From Eonycteris spelaea (lineage: Eukaryota > Chordata > Mammalia > Chiroptera > Pteropodidae), in NCBI GenBank assembly GCA_003508835.1, contig PUFA01000068.1, positions 7,759,501 to 7,823,500 of the forward strand: a DNA stretch of 64,000 nucleotides, in the 5' to 3' direction. The notes beneath the pieces were generated by a model that saw only the letters and a program-made list of their open reading frames with translations, did no database searches and was not told the origin of the DNA. Shown here piece by piece: positions 10,311 to 21,929 of the stretch. Made by a program: the position numbers and the translations under genes. Numbering within the stretch: position 1 is the first letter of the stretch; each line of letters opens with the position of its first letter.

Positions 10311-11228
10311 TTTTCTACCAACTATTTTCCAAGTGATTTCACACTCTCTAGATATAAACTTAATTTTGAAAACTTATTTGGAAAGAATTGGAGGTCTTTG
10401 TCCCTAAAGTTGCTTCCTCGGGCTTAGAGATGTGAGAAATGGGAATAGGCTGGGAAGTTAAGAGGGGAAGAGGCTTTTTAATAACTTCCTTTGCATGCAC
10501 AAATTTTGAAGATAAGGAACTTGAGGCCAAGAAAGGTTTTAAGCTGTAATTCCTTTCATATTCATCGCAATACATAATTCTTCTATAACAACAACAGTAT
10601 ATGTTTGTATAATTAAATATAACCATTTGAATTAGATTTCTGAAAAAATCGCCATATTACAAGAACTTGAGACATTATGAAAAAAAATTAGTGGGAATAA
10701 TATCAGGAGTAAAACCTCTGAAAGACTTTATTTTTATGTTTACTAAAATAAAATAGTAATGACAGAACACTCAATATAAATAGGACTAATGATATTTTAT
10801 GCATCCTAAATGAAAAATAATGGCTTCCGTGCAATTAATTTTCATTTACTACCTCATGAAAATGTTCAGGATTTTGTTCCCCTGCGGTTTCTAGGATAGC
10901 CCTGTACATTTGTTTTCTGGACATGATGCAGAGCCAGAGGCCTTAGTTTCTCCTCCACACAAATATGTCTTTCTGTTTTTGTGACTAGAATATTTGAACG
11001 TCTCTTAAAACACCTAAGAATGGTGAATACTTAAGATGGAAAAAGTTCTGATTGGTAAGTAGCTAGGCATACTTTAGAAAACCAAGGTTATATTCTGAGC
11101 TCAGCTACTGAGAAGATCTAGTCAAAGCATATGTTCTTCGCCTTTCTTACCTAGGTCTTACCAGGTCTTTTGGCTCACAGATGCTCTGCTGTGCCTTTAT
11201 TTTCCTCAAGACTTCATCAATACATATG
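10311..11228. other. Unassigned interval
   Basis: No repeat or gene recognised. The part at 10640-10880, with CAATTAATTTTCATTTACT, is single-copy-looking AT-rich DNA. An 88-codon minus frame (10360-10626) is not supported as coding. Confidence 0.4.
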
Positions 11229-11230
11229 CA

Positions 11231-11244
11231 TGTGTGTGTGCACG

Positions 11245-11283
<39 letters not shown>
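11231..11283. repeat. (TG)n / (CA)n microsatellite
   Basis: A short TG run (11231-11240) is followed, after CACGCC, by about eighteen CA units (11247-11283). TG next to CA makes the tract partly self-complementary. Confidence 0.95.
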
Positions 11284-11284
<1 letters not shown>

Positions 11285-11285
<1 letters not shown>

Positions 11286-12450
11286 CTACTCTTATTCTAT
11301 GTTAATATTTCTGATCGTTATTTCACTCTCTTTTAAGTATCCTCAAGAATAGGTTCTATGCACTCCCCAAGTCTTGAACTACAACACTTCTGGTTCTATA
11401 AAGGTATGCAAGAGCAATTGCTTTACAGATAATTTCATGGAAGAAAATTTGTCATTAGAAATAATTTAACTTCCACACGTGAGCAACGGAAACGCTTCTG
11501 GAATAAGTAGGGCAAGACACCCCTGCCTCCTCCAGTGCTTTATTTGCTTGAAAAGCATCCATTACACCCCTTTCAGCAGACTGAGTTCAGTCTTAGAGGA
11601 GAAACACTGTTCTTGCAATCTCCATAGGTGAGGAGCTCATTCAGCTCATTGAAGTTGGGGTACAGGCTTAATGTAGAAGACATACTTGGAGTCAGAGGAA
11701 AATGGTTATGTAGTTCATCTTGGTAGTGTTGACCTGGTTCCTAAGGGAACCAGGCTACATCACCAACCCAGAAAAATATGAGATCCAGATCTCCAGAGTC
11801 TCTGAAAGAAAACATACATTGTAGGCACTCAGTTGATATGTATATACTCAGATGACAGAGCACCTCTCTGACTGATTCTGAAGAAGGAAGAAGCACCCAC
11901 AGATGTCATTATCCAATGGAACATTAGGTGTGTAATATGAACCCTAAAAATTTTGAGGGAAGAAAAGTTAGTAGACAATCCAGGAGTGCTTGCCTCCCTA
12001 CTTACATACCCTCCACACATACTGTTTTGAATAAAGAAAAAAAAAAAAAGATTTGAATACAGCTCATTACTGCAAAGAGTTTTTGAAGCTCTTTCAAATA
12101 TGTGGTATGACTGAACCAAACTAGAGTTTTATGAGTAAGATGGAGTAGCTGGGATTCAAAGAAGGAATGGACACATGCACGCGAAGACTTTCATTGCTAG
12201 CAAACATACACATACACATATTCACAATAATACCACTATTCTGCCATCTCAGCCATAAGGTATGGTCATGGCATAAGACGTTGGGCCATTGTTCAGAGTA
12301 AGCAACAGATTAATATTCAGTCATCTTCAGTCAATTCTATAAAGTGTGAAACACTGGGTCTAAATAAGATACAAATAAGGGTCTTAAGAAATAAGCACAA
12401 TTTCTTTTCTTTTACTAGCTAAGTATAATTTTAATTTTTAATTTGTATTT
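11285..12450. other. Unassigned interval with a small hairpin
   Basis: A 9-bp perfect inverted repeat CCTGGTTCC / GGAACCAGG with a 4-base loop lies at 11733-11754. No repeat family or gene was recognised; the 96-codon minus frame (11829-12119) has a poly-Phe stretch that comes from poly-A DNA. Confidence 0.4.
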
Positions 12451-12451
12451 T

Positions 12452-12499
12452 ATTTAAGCTCTGTGCAAATTAAAAATAAAATTTGCACAAAGCTAAAAT
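12452..12499. repeat. Imperfect 20-bp inverted repeat, 8-base loop
   Basis: Arms at 12452-12471 and 12480-12499 (core GTGCAAATT / AATTTGCAC) pair at 18 of 20 positions around an 8-base A-rich loop. It lies at the edge of a LINE-1-like remnant and looks like an older relative, in form only, of the foldback at 6853. Confidence 0.85.
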
Positions 12500-12625
12500 G
12501 CATAGTCCCATCATTTTTGACAAATGTAGGTACCCATGTAACCTCCAGCCCTATCAAGATAACAAAATATTTTCATCACGTCAGAAAGTTGCCTTGTGAC
12601 CCATCCCAGTCAACGCTCCCATGTC
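12500..12625 (-). mobile_element. LINE-1 3' region fragment, antisense
   Basis: TTTTTGACAAATGTAGGTA, CCCATGTAACCTCCAGCCC, TATCAAGATAACAAAATATT and CATCACGTCAGAAAGTT follow the antisense L1 3'-UTR order ('cccatgtaaccaccaccc agatcaagatatagaac'). Confidence 0.65.
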
Positions 12626-13488
12626 CACTGGCTTTCTTCTAATGGCTCTGCAAGCCTAAAGAGCCAAGATAACAATTGCCATTATTTATAGCAAGTAAAA
12701 GACTCCAAGAAATTCATCATCAGTCTCTGAAAGTAACATGTAAGTTCCACCTCTATCTTTTCCTCTTAGACAACTTTCCCAGAACCCATTTACTCTAAAT
12801 ATATTAGGACTTCTCATAATTATTTTTCTACCCAGCTAAGTATAATGCAAGGATGGGAAATATATCGTATGGTTTCATAGGAAAGACATTCGCTGTTATG
12901 TGCTCATTAAATAAACATGCTGTCTCTTTATATCAAGAGCTATCTTTTGCACTCTTACATTAGATCGCACTCTGTAAATAGATGATGCATTAAATGTTGC
13001 ATCCCTGTGCCACTGCTGGCTTTGTTCATTTTTTATATATTATTATTAATCTGGATCGGGTTAACTCCTCATTGCCTAGGTCCGATTTTCTCAGTAACAT
13101 TTTTAAAAACCTAGCAGAAACAATGGATGAAAGTATTCCATGGTTAAAGACTAACTACCACTTTGAGATGATTGTTATCCATAGGAAATGCTCCTTAAGG
13201 ATAAGAATTGGTGATTTCATTCTTATTGAAAACACTTTCTTATGTATAGCTCTTAAGCATTTATTGTTGAGATGGATCATTAGATTTTGAAAGATATTGG
13301 ATCAGAGGATCAAATCTAGATTTTTTTCTTTCTCTAACTTTCATCTTATTAACAATATCTTATTCACATGTGATATTAGGGCCCATGTGAATAAGTGTGT
13401 ATGGGTCAGTAAAAATCCCTCACCTTAACCAGAATTGAAGGAGCATGTGCTATCATCTGAAGGCATAGAATTACCACCTCGAAAATGA
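12626..13488. other. Unassigned interval
   Basis: No confident repeat or gene. The 98-codon plus frame at 12994-13290 has no domain signature, no flanking splice pattern that I trust, and a base composition like its surroundings. Confidence 0.4.
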
Positions 13489-13489
13489 A

Positions 13490-13615
13490 TGAGCTTCATT
13501 GGGCTATAAATCATTACAGCAATTATAGCTATTTTATTCACTATTGTGCTCCAAGAGTCTACTTCATTGCTTGGCAGAGAAGGTGATTAATATATGTTGA
13601 CTAAATAAACAAATA
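13490..13615 (+). mobile_element. LINE-2 3' end, sense
   Basis: The L2 tail order is visible: ATTGTGCTCCAAGAGTCTAC, TTCATTGCTTGGCAGAGAAG, GTGATTAATATATGTTGACT, AAATAAACAAAT. The text after it (13640-13690, CTAGCATGATATTTGGCACA) may be a second, shorter tail. Confidence 0.55.
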
Positions 13616-13844
13616 ATTGGGTACAAAACTTTGGTCTCCTATCATCTAGCATGATATTTGGCACATAAAAACTACTCAAGACCTTCTCATTGAATAGAAT
13701 TGTCCACAGTTAAATGGTAAAGGTTCTAAGCAAGCATAACAAATGTATCTGGAGCCACATCTCAGAGATTTGGTTCAAGATGGTTTAAAATTACTTAATT
13801 TAAGGCCCTAACTATATACTAACTATATGAATGTTTTGCAGACT

Positions 13845-14035
13845 AATAGAGTCAGGATGCAGTATGACACATTTTGGATCTGTCATTGATTAACCATAAG
13901 CAGTCCCCTCAGGCTCTCAAAAGCCTGCAATCTCATCTGTAAAGTGAGATTATAATACTTTACCAAGCTATGAGGATTAAATGAGACCTTTTATGAGAAA
14001 GTTTCTGCACAATACTTGGCTTGGTGGTTAGGATA
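13845..14035 (+). mobile_element. MIR SINE, sense
   Basis: GTCATTGATTAACCATAAGC, CAATCTCATCTGTAAAGTGA, GAGGATTAAATGAGACCTTT and CTGCACAATACTTGGC appear in MIR order. Confidence 0.7.
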
Positions 14036-14738
14036 CTCTCTTTTGCTGCTCCCTTCTTAAGAAGTGACTTTCCCCAAAATGTGAAATACTTCTGAGATTA
14101 TGAAAAAAAAAAAAAATGAAGCTGAAGTTTCCCCCACCTTGATATATCTTCTCAGTCTGTGGCTTCTAGTTATATTTGTTATAGATAAATGAGAGGTATT
14201 ACTTCTGTTAGCACGGCTGATCTGTCGCTGCCGTGCTAGGGCAAGCTGGACTCTGAACGTGCTCTGAAACCTTGGGTTTCCTCCCTAAGCTATAGACTTT
14301 CAGACTATAGGGACCCTGAAGCACAGCATTAACCCAAAGCTCTGACCTGATGTTTCAGGCCTGTCAACATGAGATTTGGTAAGATCAACACTGAAATGAA
14401 AGTTGAGACTATATGCATATATTCCGCCTAAACCACTGACCAAGAAAAGGATCTATTTTTGTTAAAAACTGGCTATTTCACCATCAGCAAAGGGACTTTA
14501 ACCACATACTTTCTATACATATTTTTCAGGTACACAGAATTAGAAGGTAATTCCTTTCAACCATGGTCCTGAGTGGAGAGTGGAGATTACAAGTTGCAGA
14601 CAGCGCTGCAATTTTAAAAACTAGCAGACCATAGGCCCGGTGTGACTTTGCTTATTTCAGGGTCACATCAGGTTTTCTCCTGATGGCATTTAATAGGACA
14701 CTTCAAGTAAATAGATAAGGGCACCAACATTTTGGGTG
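14036..14738. other. Unassigned interval with a GC-rich hairpin
   Basis: A 9-bp perfect inverted repeat TAGCACGGC / GCCGTGCTA with a 12-base loop spans 14209-14238. No gene or repeat was recognised elsewhere. Confidence 0.4.
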
Positions 14739-14739
14739 G

Positions 14740-15115
14740 GTGGCCTATAATTCCTGGCCTTATTTAGCCCAGGCATCTCTCCATCACATCCCTGCATGTC
14801 ACCTACTTCCCAATCACACTGGTCTATACATGATGGCCTTGAGTCCAAGCCCATCAGGTCTAATATACCCTGTTATCTTTGGCCTTCTTACTTCTGCATG
14901 TACTGGTCCACAATCTGGAATATTCTCACCATCTTCTCTTCCTAGAGAAATCTAATACTTCCCTCAAGATTCTTGGCTCTTTCTCTGAAGTCTCGTAGAT
15001 ACTTGGCTTCATAATTATTTTATATGCTTGTATGGAGAGTTTTTACATACATGAATATACACACGGACAACGAACTAAGTCATAGTAGTTGTTCAGTAAA
15101 TATTTGCAGAAAAAA
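14740..15115 (+). mobile_element. LINE-2, sense, 3' half
   Basis: GCATGTCACCTACTTCCC, CTGGAATATTCTCACCATCT, ATACTTCCCTCAAGATTC and the terminal GTAGTTGTTCAGTAAATATT follow the L2 3' region (the 'ctggaacgctcttcc ... aaatgtcacctcctc ... caataaatatttgttg' order). The 71-codon plus frame inside is residual. Confidence 0.6.
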
Positions 15116-15484
15116 TTAGGAGAGTTTTGTTTAGTTATCAACCTAGGACATAAATCAGCATAATATTTGTATTGTGGGAAGGGGAAAGGAGTTGTAGAGA
15201 TTCAGAAGATAAGAAGATAGTGCTACATATCTGACTCTACCTTTATAGGTAGGTGGTAGACTGATAAAGTAGTCCCTCTTCTCGCGAGGTGTTAACATAT
15301 AATATAAATCAGGGTTTACATTGTTTTAAACACCATCTACAAAGTTCTTGCTAAATAGCAGTCACCCTGCTAGGTATTTTAACTCATTATAAGCCCCTAG
15401 TTAAATTGAAAATAGTAACCTATATACATTTACCTAGTTTTTTTATGATTTCCTAAGTGTATCTATATCCATGATCATAGGACG
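15116..15484. other. Unassigned interval
   Basis: AT-rich, no repeat or gene recognised. A small CpG pair (TCTCGCGAGG, about 15280) is notable only because CpG is scarce here. Confidence 0.4.
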
Positions 15485-15665
15485 TGGTATTGTGTGGTGG
15501 TTAGACTCAGTATTTGCTTGAATTTGAGTTCTGGCTATACCATTTACTTACTTGTAAACGTGGGCAAGTCTATTAACTTCCCTAACACTCTGTTTCTTTG
15601 ATTGCAAAATATAGGTAGGATATAACTTATAGGACTGTCATAATTATTAGTGGATCCCTAATACA
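15485..15665 (+). mobile_element. MIR SINE, sense
   Basis: It begins at TGTGTGGTGGTTAGACTC (the MIR 5' 'gtggttaagagc' site). It continues through TACTTGTAAACGTGGGCAAG and TCTGTTTCTTTGATTGC, and ends near AGGACTGTCATAATTATTAG. Confidence 0.8.
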
Positions 15666-15719
15666 TATAATGTATGTTCTATCTATTTTTGATTCATAGG
15701 ATGCATTCACAAAAGTTAA

Positions 15720-15932
15720 CAATGATGATAATGATCTTTTTTGAGTTTATATATAACCCTGTGAAACAAGAAAAGGAGATTTTATTATTACCCATTTTAC
15801 AGACAGAAAAATTATGATTGAGATCATTAAACTTCTGCTGCTTAAGTATCTTTCCAAAGGACCCAATTACTACATGAAGGTAGAAATTTGATCCTAGTTT
15901 TCAGATTCGGAATTCAGCCTCTTTTGTATATT
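15720..15932 (-). mobile_element. MIR SINE, antisense
   Basis: TTATTACCCATTTTACAGAC (15785-15804), AAGTATCTTTCCAAAGGACC and GAAATTTGATCCTAGTTTTC give the antisense MIR order. It lies back to back with the sense copy at 15485, about 55 bp away. Confidence 0.75.
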
Positions 15933-17084
15933 ACCTTCAACCTGAAATAGTGTCTTACTGTTTTTCCTTTGGTTTGCTGCTCTTTGTAGCATCAGCCTTG
16001 GCTCACATTTATGAAAGGCATGTGTGGGGAAGGGAGAATTCGTGTTCAAATGAAAACAGCTATGAAAAAAATGAATCTAATCATCTATCCCTTCTGAGCA
16101 AATTTAAAAGGAAATGATTTACCTATTTCTCTGTAGACCATTCCTAGGTACTATGAACAGTCGGTGAAAAAAGAAATGTCGGTTTCACTACTTTATTAAG
16201 CATCTTTTAAAAGGGTTTCAAAAGAGCTTTATTTATAAAATGTTGTAAAGGTATGAAAACATTACCAACTACAAAGATAGATGGTTGAAGTAAAACAAGA
16301 ACTGATCCTTTTTGACAAAAATTCCTAGTCTGATAACCCTATTTCTTCCTTAACTACACTTCTGAGAATTTGACGTTAATCAAACCACAGTTTAAATAGA
16401 CTGTTACATTAAGGAATGCGTATTTGTCCTCAGAGATAATGCTGAATCTTTTTTACTCTTTATCAAAGCACATTTTAATTGCCTGGCAAATTAAGAAATA
16501 CATTCGCTGCATATGAGATGAAGAAATATGTTCACAAAAATAAATAAAATAAGAGATTCATACCAACATTTTGTAGTTTTATCTAGTTGTAGAGTTATTC
16601 AGTTCTACTCTATTTGGGACTATATCTACTTTAGCGTAGCTGAGATCAATTTTAGCAACTATTTGTAATTGTAGAAAAGGAATTAGGATGTTATACACAC
16701 ATATAGGTAGTGTGCATACATATATGAATATTCATATGACTTCATATGAATATGTATTACATATAATACATATTATAACATTAGCATTTTTTCTCTCTAG
16801 ACCAGGAACATTGGATTGTATCTGTATCCTAAAATGTAACATAGTAGCTCATGTTTGTAAACAGTTCTCAACCTGTTAAGCCCTACTGATATCTCAGAGA
16901 GAGAAAAGGCAAATATTCAGGCCAAGATTTTACAGAAAAGACTCTATATTCATAGCATGGCATTATGCATTACATTGTATAAAAGGGAGAAGTGGCAGAA
17001 ATAAAAATACACCCTCTAGCCCTTAAGGAACATAAATCCGAATTTGTTATGTTGAATATTAAATAATAAAATTTAAGAATGGTA
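15933..17084. other. Unassigned interval with AT palindromic patch
   Basis: 16715-16775 contains overlapping near-palindromes of TATGAATATTCATATG and TACATATAATACATATTATA. The segment 16440-16560, which includes TTTTAATTGCCTGGC and a TAAG run, is non-repetitive and looks like possible conserved single-copy DNA. No gene was seen. Confidence 0.4.
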
Positions 17085-17395
17085 TCAATAATTTATATTT
17101 TTATAGTGCTTTGCCATTTTCAAAATGCATTCAAGAGCTATTGTTCCAAGTGATCCTCATACCAACACTGCTTAATAGGATTTGACTCAGCACACTTTGC
17201 TAAGGTACAACTAATGAAATAGATATTATTATTAGCTCCATTTTATATATAAAAAAATTTTTTTAAAGGAGTTTCACAAAGGTTAGTTGGCTTACCCAAA
17301 GTGACTTGCTAATAAATGTTTCAGTTTAGACTTGAACCCATTGAACAATGGGATTGTTAAGTCCCATTGCTCTGGTTGTCAGGGAAAGCCTAGAA
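17085..17395 (-). mobile_element. MIR SINE, antisense
   Basis: TTATTATTAGCTCCATTTTA (17227), GGCTTACCCAAAGTGACTTG (17289), TAGACTTGAACCCATTG (17327) and TTGCTCTGGTTGTC give the antisense order. The copy looks lengthened by a non-matching stretch around 17180-17215. Confidence 0.65.
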
Positions 17396-17479
17396 GTCAG
17401 GAAAATTCATTTCTCTTGTGAGTCTAAATGGCATAGCCAGATCTTGACACTTTTCAAAATTAAATGCTCTTCTACATCA

Positions 17480-17690
17480 CCATAGTATATTGTTCATTTC
17501 TCTGCTGTATAACACCCATTATAGAATGCAATGTTGTATATTTAGTTAACTATTTATCTCTCTCCTTGAAACTCGAGTTTCTGAGAGCAAGGATCAAGCT
17601 TTATCACTGTGTTCCTATTAGATGGTCTTATACTGTACTTTCTGATTCTCTTCTGATTATCTTCCTAGTCTACAGATAATATTAAGGCAG
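17480..17690 (+). mobile_element. LINE-2 3' end, sense
   Basis: CTATTTATCTCTCTCCTTGA, TTTCTGAGAGCAAGGATC and TTATCACTGTGTTCCTATT correspond to the L2 text 'gtaagctccttgagggcagggac'. The homology is weak but ordered. Confidence 0.5.
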
Positions 17691-18348
17691 AAGCATATAG
17701 TTTCTCTGCCAGTTGTGGGTAGTTTGCAATCTGCACCTCTCCAGCCATTAGAATTTGTTCTGAATTGAACATTAGCTCAGAACTCTTAAGTTAGATGCCA
17801 GTTTTCAAAGCTAAGGACACCTCTTCCTAAGTTTTCCTACTTCTCAGCAGGTACGAGGGGCCCTTGTCTATTTCCTTTTTGACTCCTTTTCATACCTAGA
17901 TGCTCTTGTTCTCTTATTGCTTCAAAAATGAACATTCCACCATCCTTCATATTATCTTTAGAATTATACAAGTGGTTATCCAGCTGGTGGAAAGTAGATG
18001 GAAGAGCCCTGATGGCAGGCACCTGTTCTCATGCAGTTTTAAGTAATATGAATTGCATGGCTGTCACACAAAGAGGTAAATCCAGAGGTTGTACCTTCTA
18101 CCTTGACCTTTAGTCACTCAAACCCATTTCTAACATTTGGCACTTGGGCTGTCTCCTCCTGATAAATTTATCTCTGTGTTTTTCATTTGATGCTCATTTT
18201 CTTCTGATATCATGCCTCTATCTAGCCACTAAAGGTATGTTACTATTTCCATAGTCCACTGATACCTGCAACTCATCTCTAGTGCATTTAATTTTACTTT
18301 TTATTCCTGAGTTCTTCACTCACTTGCTTAACTCTATTCAAAGATTCA
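17691..18348. other. Unassigned interval
   Basis: No repeat family assigned. Two overlapping 61-codon frames on opposite strands (17837-18113) are chance openings. Confidence 0.4.
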
Positions 18349-18349
18349 A

Positions 18350-19015
18350 AAGAATTTGACTTTTTAAATTAGTACATATTTCTAGAGCAATTTTAGGTTC
18401 ATAACAAAATTGAACAGAAAGTACAGAGGGTTTGCATATACCCTCTGTCCCCAAACGCACACAGCCTTCCCCACTGTAGACATCCTGTACCACAATGGTA
18501 TATTTGTTACAATTGATGAACCCATGTTGACACATAATCATCTCCCAAGTCTGTTGTTTATATGAGGGTTCATTCTTGGTATTTTACAGTCTATGGGTTT
18601 GTTAAAACATTTTATAACGATATGTTTCCACCATTGTAGCATCATACAGAATAGTTTCGCCTTGTAAAAAATAATCCTTTGTGCTCTGCCTATTCATCCC
18701 TCCCTCCCCTCTAACTCCTGTCAACCACTAATCTTTTTACTGTCTCAATAGTTTTATCTTTTCCAGAATGTCATATGGTTGAAATCATACAGTATATAGT
18801 CTTTTGAGATAGGCTGTTTTCACTTAATAATATGCATTTAATATTCTTCCCTGTGTTTTATGACCTGATAGCTCATTTCTTTATAACATTCTATAATATT
18901 TCATTGTTTGGATGTATCACAGTTTATCTATTCACCTACTGAAGGCCATCTTGATTACTTCAAAGTTTTGGCAATCATGAATAAAGACAATTATCATATA
19001 TTTTAAAGACTTAAA
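18350..19015 (-). mobile_element. LINE-1 (L1M) 3' region, antisense
   Basis: A long, clear antisense L1 3' end: CAATTTTAGGTTCATAAC (18390), TTGTTACAATTGATGAACCC (18505), CACCATTGTAGCATCATACA (18630), TCTTTTCCAGAATGTCATAT (18757), AATCATACAGTATATAGTC (18783), GGCAATCATGAATAAAG (18970). It contains 3'-UTR and the end of ORF2, with no open frame. Confidence 0.9.
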
Positions 19016-19094
19016 ATATTTTGTGTTGTTTTTAGTATATGACTGCAATCACATTACATAGTTTTAATATCTTGATTCATTGAAATTCCAGATA

Positions 19095-19530
19095 TTTCTA
19101 TTGGAGACCTAGTGTATTATATGCTGTACAACAAACTGTCACATTTAGCAGCTTAAACATCATACATTTATTATCTCATAGTTTCTGTGAGTCAGGACTC
19201 CAGGCACAGCTCATCTGTGTCCTCTGCTTAGGGTCCCATAAGGCCAAAATCGAGATGTTGGCTGGGCTCTGTTGTCACATAGAGATAGGACTAAGGAAGA
19301 ATCTGCTTTAAGCTTACAAGATTTTTGATAGAGTTAAAAGAGAATCTACTAACGAGAGAGTCTTATATAATGTAACTTAAATAAGGGAGTGATTCCATAA
19401 TCTTTGTCATAGTCTATTGGTTAAAAGCTATTAACAGGTTCCATTCACTCAAGGAAAGAGATTACACAGAGACATCAATACCAGGAGGAGGGGATAATGA
19501 AGACCATCACAGTCCGTCCACCCCTAGACA
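19095..19530 (-). mobile_element. Solo LTR, MaLR/MLT1-like, antisense
   Basis: The plus strand gives the LTR in reverse: TAGCAGCTTAAACATCATAC, TTTATT (19167-19172, i.e. AATAAA on the minus strand), CATAGTTTCTGTGAGTCAGG, GGCTGGGCTCTGTTGTC, TCTATTGGTTAAAAGC, ATACCAGGAGGAGGGG. This order matches the family also seen at 23085 and, in sense, at 42445. Confidence 0.75.
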
Positions 19531-19544
19531 CTAGTGTAGTGTTG

Positions 19545-19740
19545 GTAAAAAGGGAATTGGTAAGAATTCAAAGACCTGGGACCTCATCCTGGCTCTCATA
19601 CTAAATAACATTAGGGATATGGCACAAATAGTGTTGTAGGTACTTAACTTTTTTCATCTATTATATGAGTGGTTGGTTAGATGATCCCGAGCGTTCTATA
19701 AATTCTAACATTCTATAATAGGTATCTCTATGGAAGTATA
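19545..19740 (+). mobile_element. MIR SINE, sense
   Basis: GACCTCATCCTGGCTCTCAT, TAGGTACTTAACTTTTTTCA, TCTATTATATGAGTGGTTGG and GATGATCCCGAGCGTTC correspond to MIR, with the 'aacctctctgagcctcag' portion shortened. Confidence 0.65.
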
Positions 19741-19974
19741 GCATGGTAAAAGATTTTCCAAGTTCAATGACTGAATTCTGATGGGTTCCTTAACACACTG
19801 GTATTTATTAATTTACTCACTGCAGCAAGATGATTCAAGTGGTTCTAATGCGTCCAAGATAATAATAGTGAGAATATGCATATTATCAGGAGTTTCCTTC
19901 TTCAATGAGTCAATACTAATTACTATTTAGTATGAGAAATTTGAAACTTAGTAATGTTTCAGGTTGCTTTTCTT

Positions 19975-20045
19975 GGTGTTCACACACCCTAGGACAGTGA
20001 CCAGCACATTATAAGCACTTGGGAAATTCATTGAACAACTGTTGT
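19975..20045 (+). mobile_element. LINE-2 3' tail, sense
   Basis: CACCCTAGGACAGTGACCAG, CACATTATAAGCACTTGGG and TTCATTGAACAAC are the 'cagcacagtgcctggcacatagtaggcact ... ttgaatgaa' tail. Confidence 0.65.
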
Positions 20046-20204
20046 TGAACTTTCCAGATTATCAAAGTTTTAATGTTGTCTGCACAAATTTTTGAAGTAA
20101 ACTAGGTTTTAGTGAATTTGCTTTTTTTGAAATATCTGTTGGTAGTAATGGTATTGTTGATACTATTGATATGTATAACATTTACTTAATCGAAATCCTT
20201 GTTG

Positions 20205-20585
20205 CCCTAGAACTAATTTTTAAGTATATTGGTATACAATATAATATTAGTTTCAGGTGTATGATATAGTGATTTGATATTTTTATACCTTACAGTGTGA
20301 TCACACAACAAATTTTAGTACTCATCTCTCACTCTACAAATTTGTCACAATATTATTAACCACCCATCCCCCTCTGGCAACCATTCCTTTGGTCTCTGTC
20401 TATTTGTATGAGTCTATTTTTGTTTTGTTTGTTCATTTTTTTGTTTGTTTTATTTTTAGATTCCACATATAGGAAACCATATGGTATTGGTCTATGTCTT
20501 TCTCTGTCTGACTTATTTAACTTAGCATAATACTCTCTAGGTCTACCATGTTGTAATAGAATCACTTCATTCCATTCATGATAAT
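20205..20585 (-). mobile_element. LINE-1 3' end, antisense
   Basis: ATTAGTTTCAGGTGTATGAT (20247), GTGATTTGATATTTTTATACC, GGCAACCATTCCTTTGGTCT (20377), TTTAGATTCCACATATAGG (20455) and TTAACTTAGCATAATACTCT (20517) are antisense L1 3'-UTR and end-of-ORF2 text. A T/G-rich stretch at 20415-20456 replaces the usual spacer. Confidence 0.85.
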
Positions 20586-20689
20586 TAGAGAAAAAGCAGT
20601 ATGGTGTGTTTGGAGTAACTTTTACTTGGTTTCATAGAAGAGAAAAAGGAGAGGCTAAAATTTTCTGTCTCATCAGAAAGTGCTGGATG

Positions 20690-20865
20690 GTGCCATAGGT
20701 TGGGGAGTAGTAAATACCTAGTATCTAATCCTGGCTCTACACATGTTCACTATGCGTCTTTAGGAAAATCTCTTATTCTCTCTAGGCTTCAGTTTCTTCA
20801 TCTGAAAAATGACCTAGTGATTTTCAAAGGTTGCTTCCAGACATCACAGTTTGTGGCTACAGCAA
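20690..20865 (+). mobile_element. MIR SINE, sense
   Basis: AATCCTGGCTCTACACATG, TTAGGAAAATCTCTTATTC, TCTCTAGGCTTCAGTTTCTT and CATCTGAAAAATGACCTAG are the central MIR blocks, followed by the truncated tail. Confidence 0.75.
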
Positions 20866-21394
20866 TCTTACTTAGGTTAACATATGGCCCATTATTTTAG
20901 CTTAATTGTTGTGCCATGTAAATGGAAGGAGGAATGGTAGTCCGTAGTATAGATACTGGTCCTCCAACATCAAGAAATGTCCTAGATCTCCTGCTTATAT
21001 TTTAAACAAACCCCTCCTAACCAACAACACACGATATTCTTGTATCATAGGAGAGTAGCCAATCATCGAATGCTTTGACATAGTCTTGAATCCTCAGTTT
21101 TCCTTGGAATATCTAGGAGGTTCAGAACTAGGTTCATGACGATCTTCAGACTTTAAGTTTCAACTCTTGCCTTACTCATCTCCTCTGTCTATATAGATTC
21201 TCTGATGAGTTGTTTATGCAGCCCTAGACTCATCCTAGTGTCATAACTGATATTAATATAGCCAGGGAGGTATTGACAGACACCGAAATATTATTTAGAA
21301 GGACCTAAAATAAATCTTGGTGACAACATTACCCAGAAAGCATGAGGAAAACCAAGGTATATGAGTAATTTCATGAATGCCTACAGGTGCCAGC
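20866..21394. other. Unassigned interval
   Basis: No repeat or gene recognised. Base composition and density of short frames are like the flanks. Confidence 0.4.
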
Positions 21395-21651
21395 TGCCAT
21401 TCTGAGAAGAATTCAAAGACAAATACATTCTGCTCTCATGATGACATGTCTAGACAGGAAAATAAGTAAACACAATAAGTAGCATTGCAGAATGTGAAAG
21501 TGCTATGATAAATAAAACTAGGTAAAAATTTCTTTGGAAGTAGAGGAGATGGGGAACGTGATGAAGCTGAGAGAAACTAATGAAAGGCTTTCTGGAATAG
21601 GTGATGTGGGCTGGATCTTCAAGAACACAAAGAAGTTATTCATAATAGGAT

Positions 21652-21697
<46 letters not shown>

Positions 21698-21928
21698 CTC
21701 ACATATGGAACAGGCAAAATAAAATAACTAAAGACCTAAGGAGTAACATGAGGTGGGCAAAGTTATGAAATAATTTGATGTCTTTAATGGAAAACTGTCA
21801 TCATCACAACTTAAACACAGAGCACTTTGGGGAGTGGAAGACAAGGCTTAAAGGGCTGGTGTAAGATTAATAAAGAAGAGCTCTGCTAGAATATGCAAGG
21901 CATTTGGGGAGTAGACATTATCTTCAGG
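21395..21928 (-). mobile_element. LINE-2, antisense, interrupted by (TG)n
   Basis: AAGTGCTATGATAAATAAAA, AAGGCTTTCTGGAATAGGTG, GTGGGCTGGATCTTCAAG on the left and AGGAGTAACATGAGGTGGGC, GGCATTTGGGGAGT on the right resemble antisense L2 middle sequence. The (TG)n expansion sits inside it. Confidence 0.5.
21655..21694. repeat. (TG)20 microsatellite
   Basis: Twenty uninterrupted TG units. It is the purest dinucleotide array in the window and is likely to be length-polymorphic. Confidence 0.97.
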
Positions 21929-21929
21929 G

